Source: UBA4742 sp002403895 (GTDB taxonomy: Bacteria > Actinomycetota > Acidimicrobiia > Acidimicrobiales > Acidimicrobilacustridaceae). Taken from it: 64,000 nt of DNA. Shown piece by piece: positions 20,763 to 31,347 of the stretch (position 1 is the first letter of the stretch; every line of letters begins with the position of its first letter). A model generated the notes under the pieces. It saw nothing but the letters and a program-made list of their open reading frames with translations, did not search any database and was not told where the DNA came from. The DNA lies in assembly GCA_036823295.1 (NCBI GenBank), contig DAISGD010000014.1, positions 1 to 64,000 on the forward strand, read 5' to 3'. Position numbers and translations under genes: made by a program.

Positions 20763-22654
20763 CAGACGGTCGCCCGCACGAGCACGAACATCATGAGCAG
20801 CACCGCGCCGATGGCGATCCCCAGCGCGTAGGTGCGCACGTAGCCGGTCTGCGCTTTGCGCAGCAGGCCACCGGCGTCACGGGTGAGCGAGCCGACGCCG
20901 TTGACGGCACCATCGATGATGGTGCGGTCGAACCAGGACAACGCATCGAAGGCGATGCGGCCGGGCCCACCCATGAACCAGGTCACCGCCCAGTCGTAGT
21001 ACCAGCCCTTGGCCAACACCGGATGCTCGAACCAGCGGGCCGGCAGCCGGGGCTTGATGTACACGAAGTAGGCCACGGCGATGCCGGTCAGGGCCACCGC
21101 GGTGGACACACACAACAGGGCCACGATGGTGGCGTTGGAGTACGTCACCTCCGCTCCGTAGCGGCCGGTCACGGGCTCGAGCCAGCTCTCCAGGAAGTGG
21201 GTGCTGTGGCTGAAGGGCAGGTTCAAGAACCCGGCGACGGCGGCGAAGAAGGCCAGCACGACCAGCGGGAGGGTCATGACCCAAGGGGACTCGTGGGGAT
21301 GGACCTCGGCGGCGGACGGTTCGTCGACCTCGTTCCAGCGGGCCTTGCCGTAGAACACCAGGTAGACCGCACGGCTCATGTAGAACGCGGTCAGCAACGC
21401 GGTGAACAGACCCACGACGTAGAGCGCCACGTTCTCGTGCAACGCGTAGGTGAGGATCTCGTCCTTCGACCAGAAGCCGGAGAACGGGGGCACGCCGGAG
21501 ATGGCCAGCCAGCCCACGATGAACGTCACGGCGGTGATGGGCATCAGCGTGCGCAAGGCGCCCATGCGGCGCATGTCCTGCTCGTCGTCCATCCCGTGGA
21601 GGACCGAGCCGGCACCCAGGAAGAGCAGGGCCTTGAAGAAGGCGTGGGTGATCATGTGGAAGATGGCCACCCAATACCCGCCGACGCCGATGGCCAGGAA
21701 CATGTAGCCGAGCTGGCTCACGGTGGAGTAGGCCAGCACCTTCTTGATGTCGTGCTGGGCGATGGCGATGGTGGCGGCGAACAGCGCGGTGCCCACGCCG
21801 ATCCAGGCGATCATGGTCGGGACCCAGGGCGAGGCGGCGTGCAGCATCGGGTTGACCCGCACCATGAGGTAGACGCCGGCCGTGACCATGGTGGCGGCGT
21901 GGATCAGGGCGGAGACCGGTGTCGGGCCGGCCATGGCGTCGGGGAGCCACAGGTACAACGGGAGCTGGGCGGACTTGCCCACCGCCCCGATGAACAACAT
22001 CACCGAGATGACCGTCGCGGTGGTGGCGGCAGTGCCCTGGGAGACTGGCAGGAACTGCGTGTATCGGATCGTCCCGAACGTAAACCAGGTGACGAAGATG
22101 CCGACCATGAAGCCCCAGTCACCGACGCGGTTGGTGATGAAGGCCTTCTTGGCGGCTGAGGAGTTGGCGGGCTTCTCGAACCAGAACGAGATGAGGAAGT
22201 ACGAACACACTCCTACGCCCTCCCATCCCAGGAAGGTGATGAGCATGTTGTCGCCCAACACCAGCATCAGCATGGAGAAGACGAACAGGTTCAGGTACAA
22301 GAAGAACTGGGGGAAGCGCTTGTCGCCGTGCATGTACCCGATCGAATACAGATGGATCAGGGCACTCACACCGGTGACGAACAGGATCACGGCGCTCGAG
22401 AGCGGGTCGAACAGGAACCCGAAATCGACGGTGAAGCTGCCGGCGGGAATCCAGGTGAACAGCGTCTGGGTGTAGGCGTGGTCGGGCTCGTTGTGGAGCC
22501 CCACGAACGCCACCACCGCCACCACGAAGGCGCCGGCCACCATGGCCGTTGCCAGCCAGCCCGACGCCGGCTCGCCCAGGCGCTTACCGAACAGCAGCAC
22601 CAACACAAAACCGGCCAGCGGCAGGGCAGGGATCAACCAGACCAGAGAGACCAT
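20762..22654 (-). CDS. nuoL: NADH-quinone oxidoreductase subunit L (14-gene cluster)
   Basis: 630 residues, near the usual NuoL length. Motifs include [34 protein letters not shown], and [20 protein letters not shown], with conserved lysine and histidine positions of the antiporter fold, and a C-terminal lateral-helix region. It lacks the Thr/Glu-rich insert of the other NuoL. It starts 12 bp after nuoK and overlaps nuoM by TGATG. Confidence 0.95.
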   Translation of the reverse strand: MVSLVWLIPALPLAGFVLVLLFGKRLGEPASGWLATAMVAGAFVVAVVAFVGLHNEPDHAYTQTLFTWIPAGSFTVDFGFLFDPLSSAVILFVTGVSALIHLYSIGYMHGDKRFPQFFLYLNLFVFSMLMLVLGDNMLITFLGWEGVGVCSYFLISFWFEKPANSSAAKKAFITNRVGDWGFMVGIFVTWFTFGTIRYTQFLPVSQGTAATTATVISVMLFIGAVGKSAQLPLYLWLPDAMAGPTPVSALIHAATMVTAGVYLMVRVNPMLHAASPWVPTMIAWIGVGTALFAATIAIAQHDIKKVLAYSTVSQLGYMFLAIGVGGYWVAIFHMITHAFFKALLFLGAGSVLHGMDDEQDMRRMGALRTLMPITAVTFIVGWLAISGVPPFSGFWSKDEILTYALHENVALYVVGLFTALLTAFYMSRAVYLVFYGKARWNEVDEPSAAEVHPHESPWVMTLPLVVLAFFAAVAGFLNLPFSHSTHFLESWLEPVTGRYGAEVTYSNATIVALLCVSTAVALTGIAVAYFVYIKPRLPARWFEHPVLAKGWYYDWAVTWFMGGPGRIAFDALSWFDRTIIDGAVNGVGSLTRDAGGLLRKAQTGYVRTYALGIAIGAVLLMMFVLVRATV

Positions 22655-22666
22655 CGCGACGGCGTC

Positions 22667-22996
22667 CTATCCCCTGAGCAACGAGATGTCGTCGGCGTTG
22701 GCGCCGGGGCGGCGACGGGAGACGGCCACGATGATGGCCAGCCCCACCACGACCTCGGCGGCGGCCACCACCAGCACGAAGAACACGATCACCTGGCCCC
22801 CGATGTCGTTGAGCATGGTGCCGAAGGTGACGAACGTGAGGTTCACGGCGTTGAGCATGAGCTCGACGCACATGAGCATGACCAGCGGGTTACGGCGGAT
22901 CAGCAGGCCCACGGCGCCGATGGTGAACAGGAACGCCCCCAGCACGAGATACCAGACGGGCGAGAGGGGGTTGATCGACAACGACGCCAGGGTCAT
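22667..22996 (-). CDS. nuoK: NADH-quinone oxidoreductase subunit K (14-gene cluster)
   Basis: 109 residues and three membrane helices. The membrane glutamates are in [20 protein letters not shown] and [15 protein letters not shown]. The ATG overlaps the nuoJ stop by 4 bp. A short N-terminal extension ([13 protein letters not shown]) and a basic C-terminal tail make it slightly longer than the NuoK of the 11-gene cluster. Confidence 0.95.
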   Translation of the reverse strand: MTLASLSINPLSPVWYLVLGAFLFTIGAVGLLIRRNPLVMLMCVELMLNAVNLTFVTFGTMLNDIGGQVIVFFVLVVAAAEVVVGLAIIVAVSRRRPGANADDISLLRG

Positions 22997-23571
22997 GCCA
23001 ACTCCTCCGCCGTGTCGTCGTCCGTGGACTCAGCCTCGGGGATCGGCTCATAGTGGTCGGGACGACGTGACAGGACGACGGCACCGACGACGGCGATGGT
23101 CAACAACCCGGCCGTGATCTCGAAGGCGAAGATCCAGGTGGTGAAGATGGTGCGGCCCAGCTGGGCGATGTTGGACAGATCCTTCGACAGCGCGGCGGTG
23201 GCCGAGCGTTGGCCGGTGGCGACCTGCTCGCCGCCCTGGATGAACACCACCAGCACCGAGGCCAGCAGCGCCAGCCCGGCCACGCCGGCCAGAATCCGCT
23301 GCCCGATGATGGGCTCGTCGCTCAGATCCTCTTCCGGGTCCACGCCCAACAGCATCAAGACGAACAGGATGAGCACCACGATGGCGCCCGTGTAGACGAT
23401 GACCTGGACGGCGGCCAGGAGCTGCGCGTTCTGGTTGAGGAACAACACCGCCACGCCGAACAGGGTGGCGACGAGGCTCAGGGCGGAGTGCACCGGGTTC
23501 CGGGAGATCACCACCCCGAGAGCACCGGTCAGCACGACCGCCGCGCACACGATGAAGATGGCTGTTTCCAC
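22993..23571 (-). CDS. nuoJ: NADH-quinone oxidoreductase subunit J (14-gene cluster)
   Basis: 192 residues from a GTG. The diagnostic helix-3 stretch is [20 protein letters not shown]. An acidic cytoplasmic loop ([12 protein letters not shown]) and an acidic C-terminus ([14 protein letters not shown]) are notable. It lies 3 bp after nuoI and overlaps nuoK by ATGA, so translation is likely coupled. Confidence 0.94.
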   Translation of the reverse strand: METAIFIVCAAVVLTGALGVVISRNPVHSALSLVATLFGVAVLFLNQNAQLLAAVQVIVYTGAIVVLILFVLMLLGVDPEEDLSDEPIIGQRILAGVAGLALLASVLVVFIQGGEQVATGQRSATAALSKDLSNIAQLGRTIFTTWIFAFEITAGLLTIAVVGAVVLSRRPDHYEPIPEAESTDDDTAEELA

Positions 23572-23574
23572 GGC

Positions 23575-24234
23575 TCAATGCCCCCCGTCGTGCGCGTCGG
23601 GCCCATCACCGTGGGACTCGGGCTCCGGCTCGGGTGCGGGGTCCTCGTGTTCCTGGCCCAATTCGGGCTCGCGCACGCCGTAGCCCAGCTCACCCGACCA
23701 GGCGACCCGGCCCTCGAACGCGGCGTTTCCCGCCGGAGCGGTGGCCCGCATCCAGGCCGAGGTGTGCTCGTCCTCGCCTGGTCGCCAGTCCTCCCAGGGG
23801 AGATGACGCGGTCGGCCTTCGTCGTCGACCAGCAGCTCGTCTTTGGTGTAGATCGCGTCCTGACGGCTGGTGAACGAGAACTCGAAGAGCTTCGTCTCGG
23901 TGATGGCCTCGGTGGGGCAGGCCTCCACACACAGATCGCAGTGGATGCACCGGAGGTAGTTGATCTCGTAGATGAAGCCGTAACGCTCCCCGGGCGACAC
24001 CGGCTCGTCGACCGGATTGTCGGCACCGCGCACGTAGATGCAGCGCGCCGGACACACGCCTGCGCACAGCTCGCAGCCGATGCATTTCTCCATGCCGTCC
24101 TCGTACTTGTTGAGGACGTGACGGCCGTGGCGCCGCAACGCGACGGGCGCCTTCTGTTCGGGGTACGGCACCGTGACCCGCTGCTTGCGGCCCATCTGGA
24201 GGATGGGGATCTTGAAGCCGTCGAGGTAACCCAT
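23575..24234 (-). CDS. nuoI: NADH-quinone oxidoreductase subunit I, 2x[4Fe-4S] (14-gene cluster)
   Basis: 219 residues starting [20 protein letters not shown] at the ATG of 24234, which overlaps the nuoH stop (TGATG). Two motifs, [12 protein letters not shown] and [12 protein letters not shown], bind clusters N6a and N6b. A C-terminal extension of about 60 residues, rich in Glu/Pro/Asp/His ([17 protein letters not shown]), goes beyond the usual end and is probably disordered. Upstream in the same frame there is only non-protein-like sequence from nuoH. Confidence 0.94.
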   Translation of the reverse strand: MGYLDGFKIPILQMGRKQRVTVPYPEQKAPVALRRHGRHVLNKYEDGMEKCIGCELCAGVCPARCIYVRGADNPVDEPVSPGERYGFIYEINYLRCIHCDLCVEACPTEAITETKLFEFSFTSRQDAIYTKDELLVDDEGRPRHLPWEDWRPGEDEHTSAWMRATAPAGNAAFEGRVAWSGELGYGVREPELGQEHEDPAPEPEPESHGDGPDAHDGGH

Positions 24235-25448
24235 CAGCTGTCCACCTCCGCCCGTCTTCGGGCCCGGCTCCCGGCCACTGCGGCCCGCAGGAGCGTGTAG
24301 CCGGCCAGGAGGAGGGCGATCGAAACGGCCACCACGGCCACTGGGTTCCAACCGGCGTCGCGCCCGATGTCGATGGCCCCGAGCAGCAACAACCAGCCGA
24401 GCGCCAGCGGGATGAGGACCTTCCAGCCCAGATCCATGAGCTGGTCATAGCGGAACCGGGGCAGCGTGGCCCGAAACCACACGAACATGAACAAGAAGAT
24501 GAACGTCTTCAACGAGAACCAGATGATGCCGGTCAGCCAGCCCAGGCTCGTTCCCAGGAACGCCGGCCCGCTCGGCCCACCGAGAAACAAGGTCACGAAC
24601 AGCGCCGACATGGTGATCACGTTCATGAACTCAGCCAGGAAGAACAGGGCGAAGCGGATCGAGCTGTACTCGGTGTTGAACCCACCGACCAGCTCTTGTT
24701 CAGCCTCGACGAGGTCGAACGGCGGCCGGTGCAGCTCCGCGGTCGCGGCGATCACGAAGATCACGAACGGCACCACACCGGTGAGCAGGATGTTCCAGTT
24801 GGGCACGACGTTGGAGAACCCGCCCACTGACTGGGCCAGCACCATGCCGTGCGTGCTGAGCGTGCCCGACTTGAGCACGACGGCGGCCGCGGCCAGGCCC
24901 ATGGCGGCCTCGTAGGACACCATCTGAGCCGACGCCCGGACCGAGCCCAACAGGGGGTACTTGGATCCCGAAGACCAGCCGGCCAGCATCACGCCGTACA
25001 CGGCGACCGAGGACATGGCCAGGGCGAAGAGGATGCCGATGGGTGGGTCGGCCACCTGCAGGTAGGTGTCATGACCGAACACGGTGATGATGCCGTCGTG
25101 GGTGCCGTTGAAATCGCCACCGATGGGCACGATCAGGAACAACAAGAAGGCGGGGACGAACGACAGGAACGGGGCCAGGACGAACACCGCCCGCTGGGCC
25201 CGGTCAGGGATCAGATCCTCCTTGAAGAAGAACTTGATGCCGTCCGCCAGCGACTGGAGGATGCCGAACGGACCGGAGATGGTGGGCCCGATGCGGTTCT
25301 GCATGTGACCCACGAGCTTGCGCTCGAACCAGATCATCAACATGGTGGCGACCAGGAGCAGGACGAAGGCGATGAGCACCTTGCCGATGACGATGGCCAG
25401 CACCGCCCCCCAGTCGTTGATGGGCGCGATCAGAAGTGGATCACCCAT
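24234..25448 (-). CDS. nuoH: NADH-quinone oxidoreductase subunit H (14-gene cluster)
   Basis: 404 residues. The ATG at 25448 overlaps the nuoG stop (TGATG); a GTG one codon upstream is less likely. Family blocks include [39 protein letters not shown], and [20 protein letters not shown]. After the standard last helix there is an added hydrophobic segment and a basic tail ([16 protein letters not shown]), so this NuoH has one more membrane segment than the one in the 11-gene cluster. Confidence 0.94.
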   Translation of the reverse strand: MGDPLLIAPINDWGAVLAIVIGKVLIAFVLLLVATMLMIWFERKLVGHMQNRIGPTISGPFGILQSLADGIKFFFKEDLIPDRAQRAVFVLAPFLSFVPAFLLFLIVPIGGDFNGTHDGIITVFGHDTYLQVADPPIGILFALAMSSVAVYGVMLAGWSSGSKYPLLGSVRASAQMVSYEAAMGLAAAAVVLKSGTLSTHGMVLAQSVGGFSNVVPNWNILLTGVVPFVIFVIAATAELHRPPFDLVEAEQELVGGFNTEYSSIRFALFFLAEFMNVITMSALFVTLFLGGPSGPAFLGTSLGWLTGIIWFSLKTFIFLFMFVWFRATLPRFRYDQLMDLGWKVLIPLALGWLLLLGAIDIGRDAGWNPVAVVAVSIALLLAGYTLLRAAVAGSRARRRAEVDS

Positions 25449-27964
25449 CACGCTCCCCCGGTCTCCACCCGGATGTCATTGACCCGGGCGATCGAGTCGA
25501 GCAGGGCGGCCGCGTCCAGCCCAGGCTGGTTGAAACGGAGTGATGCGCTTCCCCGGGGCACCCCGTCATCCGCGGTGATCTCGGCGGTGACCTCGGCGCG
25601 GGGCGAGTGAACTCGGACCTGGTCGCCGTTGGCCACGCCCAGGCGATCGAAGTCATAGGGGTTCACCCGCAGGATCGTGCCAGGCGCGAGCCCGGACAGC
25701 GAGGACGCCTGCTGAACCAGGGTGCCCTCGTCGTAGAGCTTGCGGGTCACGACCAGGCGCAGCGAGTAGCTGTCAAGGGCGGGCGGTTCGACCGCCGGGC
25801 CCGGGGTGAACGTGACCAGCGGGGTCGGGGCGGTCCCGAGGGGGACAACGACGCCGTCGCGAGCACCGGCCTCCGCCAGGCGCGCGGTGGTGACCCCGGC
25901 ATAGGCCGGTGCCAGCTCGGCGATCTCGGCTCTGATCCCCTCGACGGATTCGAGGCCCAGGTCGGCGTCGAGGCGCAGGGCCAACTCCGCGGCGATGATC
26001 CAGTCGGGTCGGGCCGTGCCCGGCGCGGTGACCTTCTGGCTCAGCACGCTCACCCGCCCTTCCAGGTTGGTGCTGGTGCCCTCGACCTCGGTGAAGCCGG
26101 CGACGGGGAACACCACGTCGGCGGCCACCACGCTGGAGGTGGCGAACTGGTCGAGCGCGATCACCGTGCGGGCGCCAGCCACGCCACGGGCGGCCAGGTC
26201 ACGATCCGGGAAGTCGCCCAAGGGGTCGGCCCCGAGCAGGATCAGCACATCGATCTGGCCGTCGGCTGCGGCCGCCAACATGGCCCCGGCGTCCAGACCT
26301 GGCGAGGCGGGCACCGTTGGCCAGCGCCCCGCAAGATGGTCGCGACCGGCATCGAGGGTGACACGGCCGGGCAAGAGGCCGGGGGCCAGGCCCATGTCCA
26401 GCGCGCCGTGCACGTTGGCCCGGCGCAGGGCCGAGAGGAAGCGGGTGTCGGGTTTGCGGGTCAGCAACGCGCCGGCCGCGTCCACGACGGCCTCGGCCGA
26501 CTCGGCCAGCGACTGGCGGCCGAGGACGACCGTCACCGGCCCGCCACCGGCCAGGGCGGCAGCACGGGTGAGGGCACCGGCATCCACCCCGCCGGCGTCG
26601 GTTCCGGGGGCGGTGCCGTCGAGCAGTGCCCGCACCGCCGCCCCGGCCTCGCCCGGTCGAGGGTGCAGCGACACCGTGGCATAGGACGAGAAACCGCCGG
26701 CCTCCGGGCTGATCTCGATGATCTGTACGCGGTCGCGGACCACCGCGTGGCGGAGGCGCAGGAACAGCACCGGCAGCTCTTCTTTGACGTCGGGGCCGAG
26801 CAGGATCACCGTCCCACCCGGTGCGCACACCTCGTCGATGGTGGCCCGGGGCAGACCCAGCACCACCTCGGCGGGGAGGCCATCACCCAGTTGGGCGTCG
26901 ACGTTGTCCGTGCCGACCACGCCCTTGACCAACTTGGCCCAGGCATAGGCGGCCTCATTGGTGAGGCGGGCCCCACCCAGGACCGCCACCGCAGTCGGTG
27001 TCGCCGCCCGCACGGCCTCAGCGGCCCGGCCCAGTGCGTCGGCCCACGAAGCGGGAGCAAGGGCGTCGCCCTGGCGCACCATCGGCTGGCTCAGGCGCTC
27101 TGCGCTGACCACGGCCGCGAAGCCGAAGCGCCCCTTGTCGCACAGCCAACCCCAGTTGACCGGGTCGATGTCGACCCCCTGGTACCGCAAGACCTGGTTC
27201 TGGGAGCTCTCCACCGCGATCCGGCAACCCACCGAACACCCCTGGCAGGTCGACTCGGACTGCTCGAGGTCCCAGGGGCGGGCTCGGAACCGGTAGCTGG
27301 TGGACGTCAAGGCGCCCACCGGGCAGATCTGCACGGTGTTGCCACTGAAGTACGACGAGAAGGGCTCGTCGGGAAACGTGTTGATCTCGGTGTCGTTGCC
27401 CCGGTTGATGAAATGGATCAGCGGGTCCCCGGCCACGTCTTTGGCGAAGCGGGTGCAGCGGTCGCAGAGGATGCAGCGCTCACGATCGAGCAGCACCAGA
27501 TCGCTGATGGGGATGGGCTTTTCCTTGTGGCGCTTTTCCTCGACGAAGCGGCTCTCCCCTGGCCCGTAGGCCATGGTCTGGTCCTGCAGGGGGCACTCAC
27601 CGCCCTTATCGCACACGGGACAGTCCAGCGGGTGGTTGATGAGCAAGAACTCGAGCACGCCAGCCTGGGCCTTGGTGGTGACCTCGGACCGTGTGTCCAC
27701 CTTCATGCCCGGGGCGCACTCGATCATGCAACTGGGCAGCAGTGCAGCACCCCGACCGGTGTCGATCTCGACGATGCACACTCGGCACATGCCGACCGGC
27801 TCCATGCGCGGGTGGTAGCAGAAGCGGGGGATGTAGGTCCCGGTGCGCTCGGCGGCCTCGATGACCAACTCACCGGAATGGGCGAGCACCTCGACACCGT
27901 TGATGGTGACCGGCACCCCCTCGGCGGGCTGGGCGTCGGCGGGATCGAGCGTGGTGTCAGCCAT
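25448..27964 (-). CDS. nuoG: NADH-quinone oxidoreductase subunit G
   Basis: 838 residues from the ATG at 27964, which overlaps the nuoF stop by 8 bp. The N-terminal [2Fe-2S] domain has CYHPRMEPVGMCRVC and LPSC. It is followed by CPVCDKGGECPLQ, the ferredoxin-like CILCDRCTRFAKD with a distal CPVGAL, and a CQGCSVGC plus WLCDKGRFGF set that would bind the extra N7 cluster found in E. coli and Thermus. The rest is a molybdopterin-oxidoreductase-like domain without a visible cofactor ligand, with a C-terminal molydopterin-dinucleotide-binding-type domain. It transfers electrons from NuoF/E to NuoI. Only the 14-gene cluster has it. Confidence 0.95.
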   Translation of the reverse strand: MADTTLDPADAQPAEGVPVTINGVEVLAHSGELVIEAAERTGTYIPRFCYHPRMEPVGMCRVCIVEIDTGRGAALLPSCMIECAPGMKVDTRSEVTTKAQAGVLEFLLINHPLDCPVCDKGGECPLQDQTMAYGPGESRFVEEKRHKEKPIPISDLVLLDRERCILCDRCTRFAKDVAGDPLIHFINRGNDTEINTFPDEPFSSYFSGNTVQICPVGALTSTSYRFRARPWDLEQSESTCQGCSVGCRIAVESSQNQVLRYQGVDIDPVNWGWLCDKGRFGFAAVVSAERLSQPMVRQGDALAPASWADALGRAAEAVRAATPTAVAVLGGARLTNEAAYAWAKLVKGVVGTDNVDAQLGDGLPAEVVLGLPRATIDEVCAPGGTVILLGPDVKEELPVLFLRLRHAVVRDRVQIIEISPEAGGFSSYATVSLHPRPGEAGAAVRALLDGTAPGTDAGGVDAGALTRAAALAGGGPVTVVLGRQSLAESAEAVVDAAGALLTRKPDTRFLSALRRANVHGALDMGLAPGLLPGRVTLDAGRDHLAGRWPTVPASPGLDAGAMLAAAADGQIDVLILLGADPLGDFPDRDLAARGVAGARTVIALDQFATSSVVAADVVFPVAGFTEVEGTSTNLEGRVSVLSQKVTAPGTARPDWIIAAELALRLDADLGLESVEGIRAEIAELAPAYAGVTTARLAEAGARDGVVVPLGTAPTPLVTFTPGPAVEPPALDSYSLRLVVTRKLYDEGTLVQQASSLSGLAPGTILRVNPYDFDRLGVANGDQVRVHSPRAEVTAEITADDGVPRGSASLRFNQPGLDAAALLDSIARVNDIRVETGGA

Positions 27965-29312
27965 GGGAACCCGCCGGGGCGCGAGATGGGGACGACACCG
28001 ACACCGCCACCCGAGACTGCAGGCCGCGGGCCACGTGAGCCTCGAACTCGGGACGGAAACGCTGCAGCGCCGACGCAATGGGTGACACGGCCGACGGCCC
28101 GAGCGGGCAGATCGTCGTCTGTTTCGGGGGCCAGACGATGCCAGGACTGATGTTGTCGCTCACATCCATCAGCAGGTCGAGATCGCTGGGACGGCCATAG
28201 CCGTCGAGTATGCGTTGCAGGATCCGCTCGAGCCAGTTGGTGCCCTCCCGACACGGCGTGCACTTCCCGCACGATTCGCGAGCGAAGAAGCGCACCACCC
28301 GCAGGCAGGCCTTCACCGCGTCCGTGGTCTCGTCCATCACGACGATCGCCCCCGACCCGAGCATCGAGCCCGCCTTGTCGACCGTCGCCTTCTCCAGCGG
28401 GAGGTCCAGGTGCTCGGCGTAGAACCACGGGGCCGACGCGCCGCCAGGAATGAAGGCCTTCAGCTCACGGCCCCCCAGGATGCCGCCGGCGTAAACCGGG
28501 GCGTAGATGAGGTCGCGGAAGGTGGTGACGCCGTACTCCACCTCGAACACGCCCGGGGTCTTCACGTGGCCGGACACGGCGAACATGCGGGTGCCCGTGG
28601 AGGACTCGGCCCCGAGGGCGGCAAAGGCCGCCCCACCGTTGGCGATGATCCACGGCAGGTTGCACAGCGTCTCGACGTTGTTGACGATGGTGGGCTGGAG
28701 ATAGAGACCCTTGGCCGCCGGGAAGAACGGCGGCTTCAGCCGGGGCATGCCTCGATTGCCTTCGAGGCTCTCGATGAGGGCGGTCTCCTCACCCACGATG
28801 TAGGCCCCGGCCCCCCAGGTCAGGACCACGTCCACGGAGAAGTCACTGCCCAGGATGTTCTTGCCCGCGTAACCAGCGGCATAGGCCTCGTTCAGGGCGG
28901 CGGCGATGCGCTCCTGAGCCAGGGCCATCTCGCCCCGGACGTAGAGGAAGGCCTGGCCGCAGCCGACGGCGTAGCAGGCCAGCAGGACGCCCTCGATCAA
29001 CTGGTGGGGATCGCGCTCCATGAGCATGCGGTCCTTGTAGGTGCCCGGTTCGCTCTCGTCGCCGTTCACCACCAGGTAGCGGGGCCATACCCCCGGTGGG
29101 CAGAACCCCCACTTCACCCCGGCCGGGAAGCCGGCGCCGCCCCGACCCAGCAGGCTGGCCGACTTGACCTCATCGATCAGGGTGGCCGGGGACATCTCCA
29201 CCGCCTTGCGTAGGGCCTGGTAGCCGCCGGTCGCCTCGTAGCGGCGCAGCGTGTGGGCGTCGTCGTAGCCGAAGCGACCGGTGATGATCTTGGGGGCGTC
29301 AGTGATCGCCAT
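27957..29312 (-). CDS. nuoF: NADH-quinone oxidoreductase subunit F (NADH/FMN-binding)
   Basis: 451 residues starting MAITDAPKIITGRFGYDD; the ATG overlaps the nuoE stop (TGATG). NuoF oxidises NADH. The NADH-binding GRGGAGFPAGVKWGF, FMN-binding NGDESEPGTYKDRMLME and the N3 cluster motif ESCGKCTPCREG with the distal CPLG are all intact. Its presence shows that the 14-gene cluster encodes a complete NADH-oxidising complex I. Confidence 0.96.
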   Translation of the reverse strand: MAITDAPKIITGRFGYDDAHTLRRYEATGGYQALRKAVEMSPATLIDEVKSASLLGRGGAGFPAGVKWGFCPPGVWPRYLVVNGDESEPGTYKDRMLMERDPHQLIEGVLLACYAVGCGQAFLYVRGEMALAQERIAAALNEAYAAGYAGKNILGSDFSVDVVLTWGAGAYIVGEETALIESLEGNRGMPRLKPPFFPAAKGLYLQPTIVNNVETLCNLPWIIANGGAAFAALGAESSTGTRMFAVSGHVKTPGVFEVEYGVTTFRDLIYAPVYAGGILGGRELKAFIPGGASAPWFYAEHLDLPLEKATVDKAGSMLGSGAIVVMDETTDAVKACLRVVRFFARESCGKCTPCREGTNWLERILQRILDGYGRPSDLDLLMDVSDNISPGIVWPPKQTTICPLGPSAVSPIASALQRFRPEFEAHVARGLQSRVAVSVSSPSRAPAGSHG

Positions 29313-29941
29313 CAGGAGGCCGCGTCCCCCGTGAGCTCGGTCGCCGTCTGGAGCCAAGCTGGTTCGCGGCGGTCGTCGGGAGCAACCACTCCCGCCCGCC
29401 GGTCAGGGGGGATGGACTGGCGGACCCGGGCCAGGGTGCCGTGAGGGGGGACCTCGGCATCAAGTCGACCGTTGCGGAGATCGTCGACCATCCGGTCGAA
29501 CTCCGCGTTGGTGATGCGATGGCGGTAGCGGTAGTTCACCTGGAGGCACGGGGCCTCGGTGCACGCCGCGATGCACTCCACGTCCTCGATGGTGAACAAC
29601 CCGTCGGGGGTGGTGTTGCCCGCCTTGATGCCCAGGCTCTGCTCCGCGTGGTGCAACAACTCCTCCCCGCCCATGAGCTGGCAGGAGATGTTGGTGCACA
29701 CGTTGACCAGGTACCGACCGACCGGTTCCCGCTTGAACATCTCGTAGAACGAACACGATCCCAGCACTTCAGCGGGTGACACGTCCAGCAGCTCGGCGAT
29801 GTGGACCATGGCGTCGTTGGCCACGTAGCCGTCCTGTTCCTGGGCCAGATGCAGCAACGGGATGAGGGCCGACTTCGCCACCGGGTAGCGCCCGATGATC
29901 TCGTTGGCGATGACCAGGTTGTCGGCCGACAGACGGGCCAT
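29312..29941 (-). CDS. nuoE: NADH-quinone oxidoreductase subunit E, [2Fe-2S]
   Basis: 209 residues. The thioredoxin-like [2Fe-2S] domain carries the cysteine pairs CTNISC and CIAAC that bind cluster N1a. The N-terminal helical domain (IIGRYPVAKSALIPLLHLAQ) is typical. The C-terminal 45 residues (Arg/Pro-rich) extend beyond the family core. It overlaps nuoD and nuoF by TGATG junctions. Confidence 0.95.
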   Translation of the reverse strand: MARLSADNLVIANEIIGRYPVAKSALIPLLHLAQEQDGYVANDAMVHIAELLDVSPAEVLGSCSFYEMFKREPVGRYLVNVCTNISCQLMGGEELLHHAEQSLGIKAGNTTPDGLFTIEDVECIAACTEAPCLQVNYRYRHRITNAEFDRMVDDLRNGRLDAEVPPHGTLARVRQSIPPDRRAGVVAPDDRREPAWLQTATELTGDAAS

Positions 29942-31320
29942 CAGCGGTCCACCTCACCCATGATCGGATCGACCGAGGAGATGACGGCCACGGCATCAGC
30001 GATGAGCCCGCCGTGCATGAGGTGGGGAAGGGTCTGGAGGTTCACGAAACTGGGGCCACGGATGTGCATTCGGTACGGGTGGGCACTGCCATCGGAGACG
30101 ATGTAGCACCCGAGCTCACCTCGGGGCGATTCCACCGCGCAGTACGCCTCCCCCTCGGGCACCTTGAACCCCTCGGTGAAGATCTTGAAGTGATGGATCA
30201 GGGCCTCCATCGACTCGTTGATGCGAGCGCGCGGCGGCGGGGTGACCTTCTTGTCCTGGACCCGGTAGTCGCCCTTGGGCATCCGGTCGAGGATCTGGGC
30301 CACGATGTCAATCGACTCACGGATCTCGTTCAAGCGGATGGCATAGCGGTCGAAGCAGTCGCCATAGGTACCGACCACGACGTTGAAGTCGACCTCGTCA
30401 TAGGCCAGGTAGGGCATGTCACGGCGCAGGTCCCAGGCGTAGCCGGTGGAACGCAGGATCGGCCCGGTGGCTCCCAGGGCGATGGCCGCCTCGGCGGTGA
30501 GAACCCCAACGCCTTGGAGTCGCTCGCGCCAGATGGGCTGGCCGGTGAGCAGGGTGTCGTACTCGTCGAGCCTCGGGGGCAGCATCTCGAGGAGACGCAA
30601 GACGTCGTCGCGCCAGCCATCGGGCAGATCAGCGGCCACGCCTCCGGGTCGGATGTAGTTGTGGTTCATGCGCAGCCCGGTGACCCGCTCGAGGAACCGC
30701 AGGGTCTCCTCCCGCTCGCGCCAGCCATAGAGCATCATCGACACCGCACCCAGGTCCATGCCGTTCGTGGCCATGAACAACAGGTGCGACGAGATGCGGT
30801 TCATTTCGGTCATGAGCATGCGGATCCAAGTGGCCCGCTCGGGGATCTCCACCCCCAGCAGCTTCTCGACCGTGAGCGAGAACGCCAGCTCGCTGAACAA
30901 GGGGGAGGCGTAGTCCATGCGGGTGACGTTGGTGCAGCCCTGCAGGTAGGTCAGCTCCTCCCCCGTCCATTCCATGCCGGTATGGAGGTACCCCACGATC
31001 GGCTTGGTGCGCAGCACCGTCTCACCCTGCAGTTCCGTCATGAGCCGGAGCACGCCATGGGTGCTGGGGTGCTGGGGCCCCAAATTGATGATCATGGTCT
31101 CGTCGATGGAGGCCGCGTCGAGTTCGTCATCGACCGGGCCATCGGCGACCTGGCCGGCGGCGTCCGATTCCGCCATGCGCAGGACGGCGCCGAGCTCACG
31201 CATGCGCTCGACCGCGGCGGTCACGTCCCGAGGGGCGAGGCTTTGCGCCCCCTCGGACGTGAGGGACGGGTCCTCGCTCAGGTGCTCCTCGCCGCTCATG
31301 GTGTCGTCAGTGGTGGTCAT
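29941..31320 (-). CDS. nuoD: NADH-quinone oxidoreductase subunit D (14-gene cluster)
   Basis: 459 residues. The N-terminal 70 residues are an acidic, probably disordered extension absent from the other NuoD. GPQHPSTHG supplies the quinone-pocket His88 and TRMDYAS supplies Tyr137 (equivalent to bovine Tyr108), so the quinone site looks canonical. At the position of the NDUFAF7-methylated arginine the sequence is LHTGMEW, with Thr114 instead of Arg. It lies 27 bp after nuoC. The contrast with NuoD of the 11-gene cluster at exactly these two positions is striking. Confidence 0.96.
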   Translation of the reverse strand: MTTTDDTMSGEEHLSEDPSLTSEGAQSLAPRDVTAAVERMRELGAVLRMAESDAAGQVADGPVDDELDAASIDETMIINLGPQHPSTHGVLRLMTELQGETVLRTKPIVGYLHTGMEWTGEELTYLQGCTNVTRMDYASPLFSELAFSLTVEKLLGVEIPERATWIRMLMTEMNRISSHLLFMATNGMDLGAVSMMLYGWREREETLRFLERVTGLRMNHNYIRPGGVAADLPDGWRDDVLRLLEMLPPRLDEYDTLLTGQPIWRERLQGVGVLTAEAAIALGATGPILRSTGYAWDLRRDMPYLAYDEVDFNVVVGTYGDCFDRYAIRLNEIRESIDIVAQILDRMPKGDYRVQDKKVTPPPRARINESMEALIHHFKIFTEGFKVPEGEAYCAVESPRGELGCYIVSDGSAHPYRMHIRGPSFVNLQTLPHLMHGGLIADAVAVISSVDPIMGEVDR

Positions 31321-31347
31321 GGTTGCCTCGTCGCAAAGTCCCGGCGC

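Noticed and set aside
25607..28150. A very long open frame on the plus strand opposite nuoG
   Set aside because: It is antisense to a gene with full family motifs; its translation is His/Asp/Gly/Arg-rich, without any domain, as expected for high-GC antisense frames.
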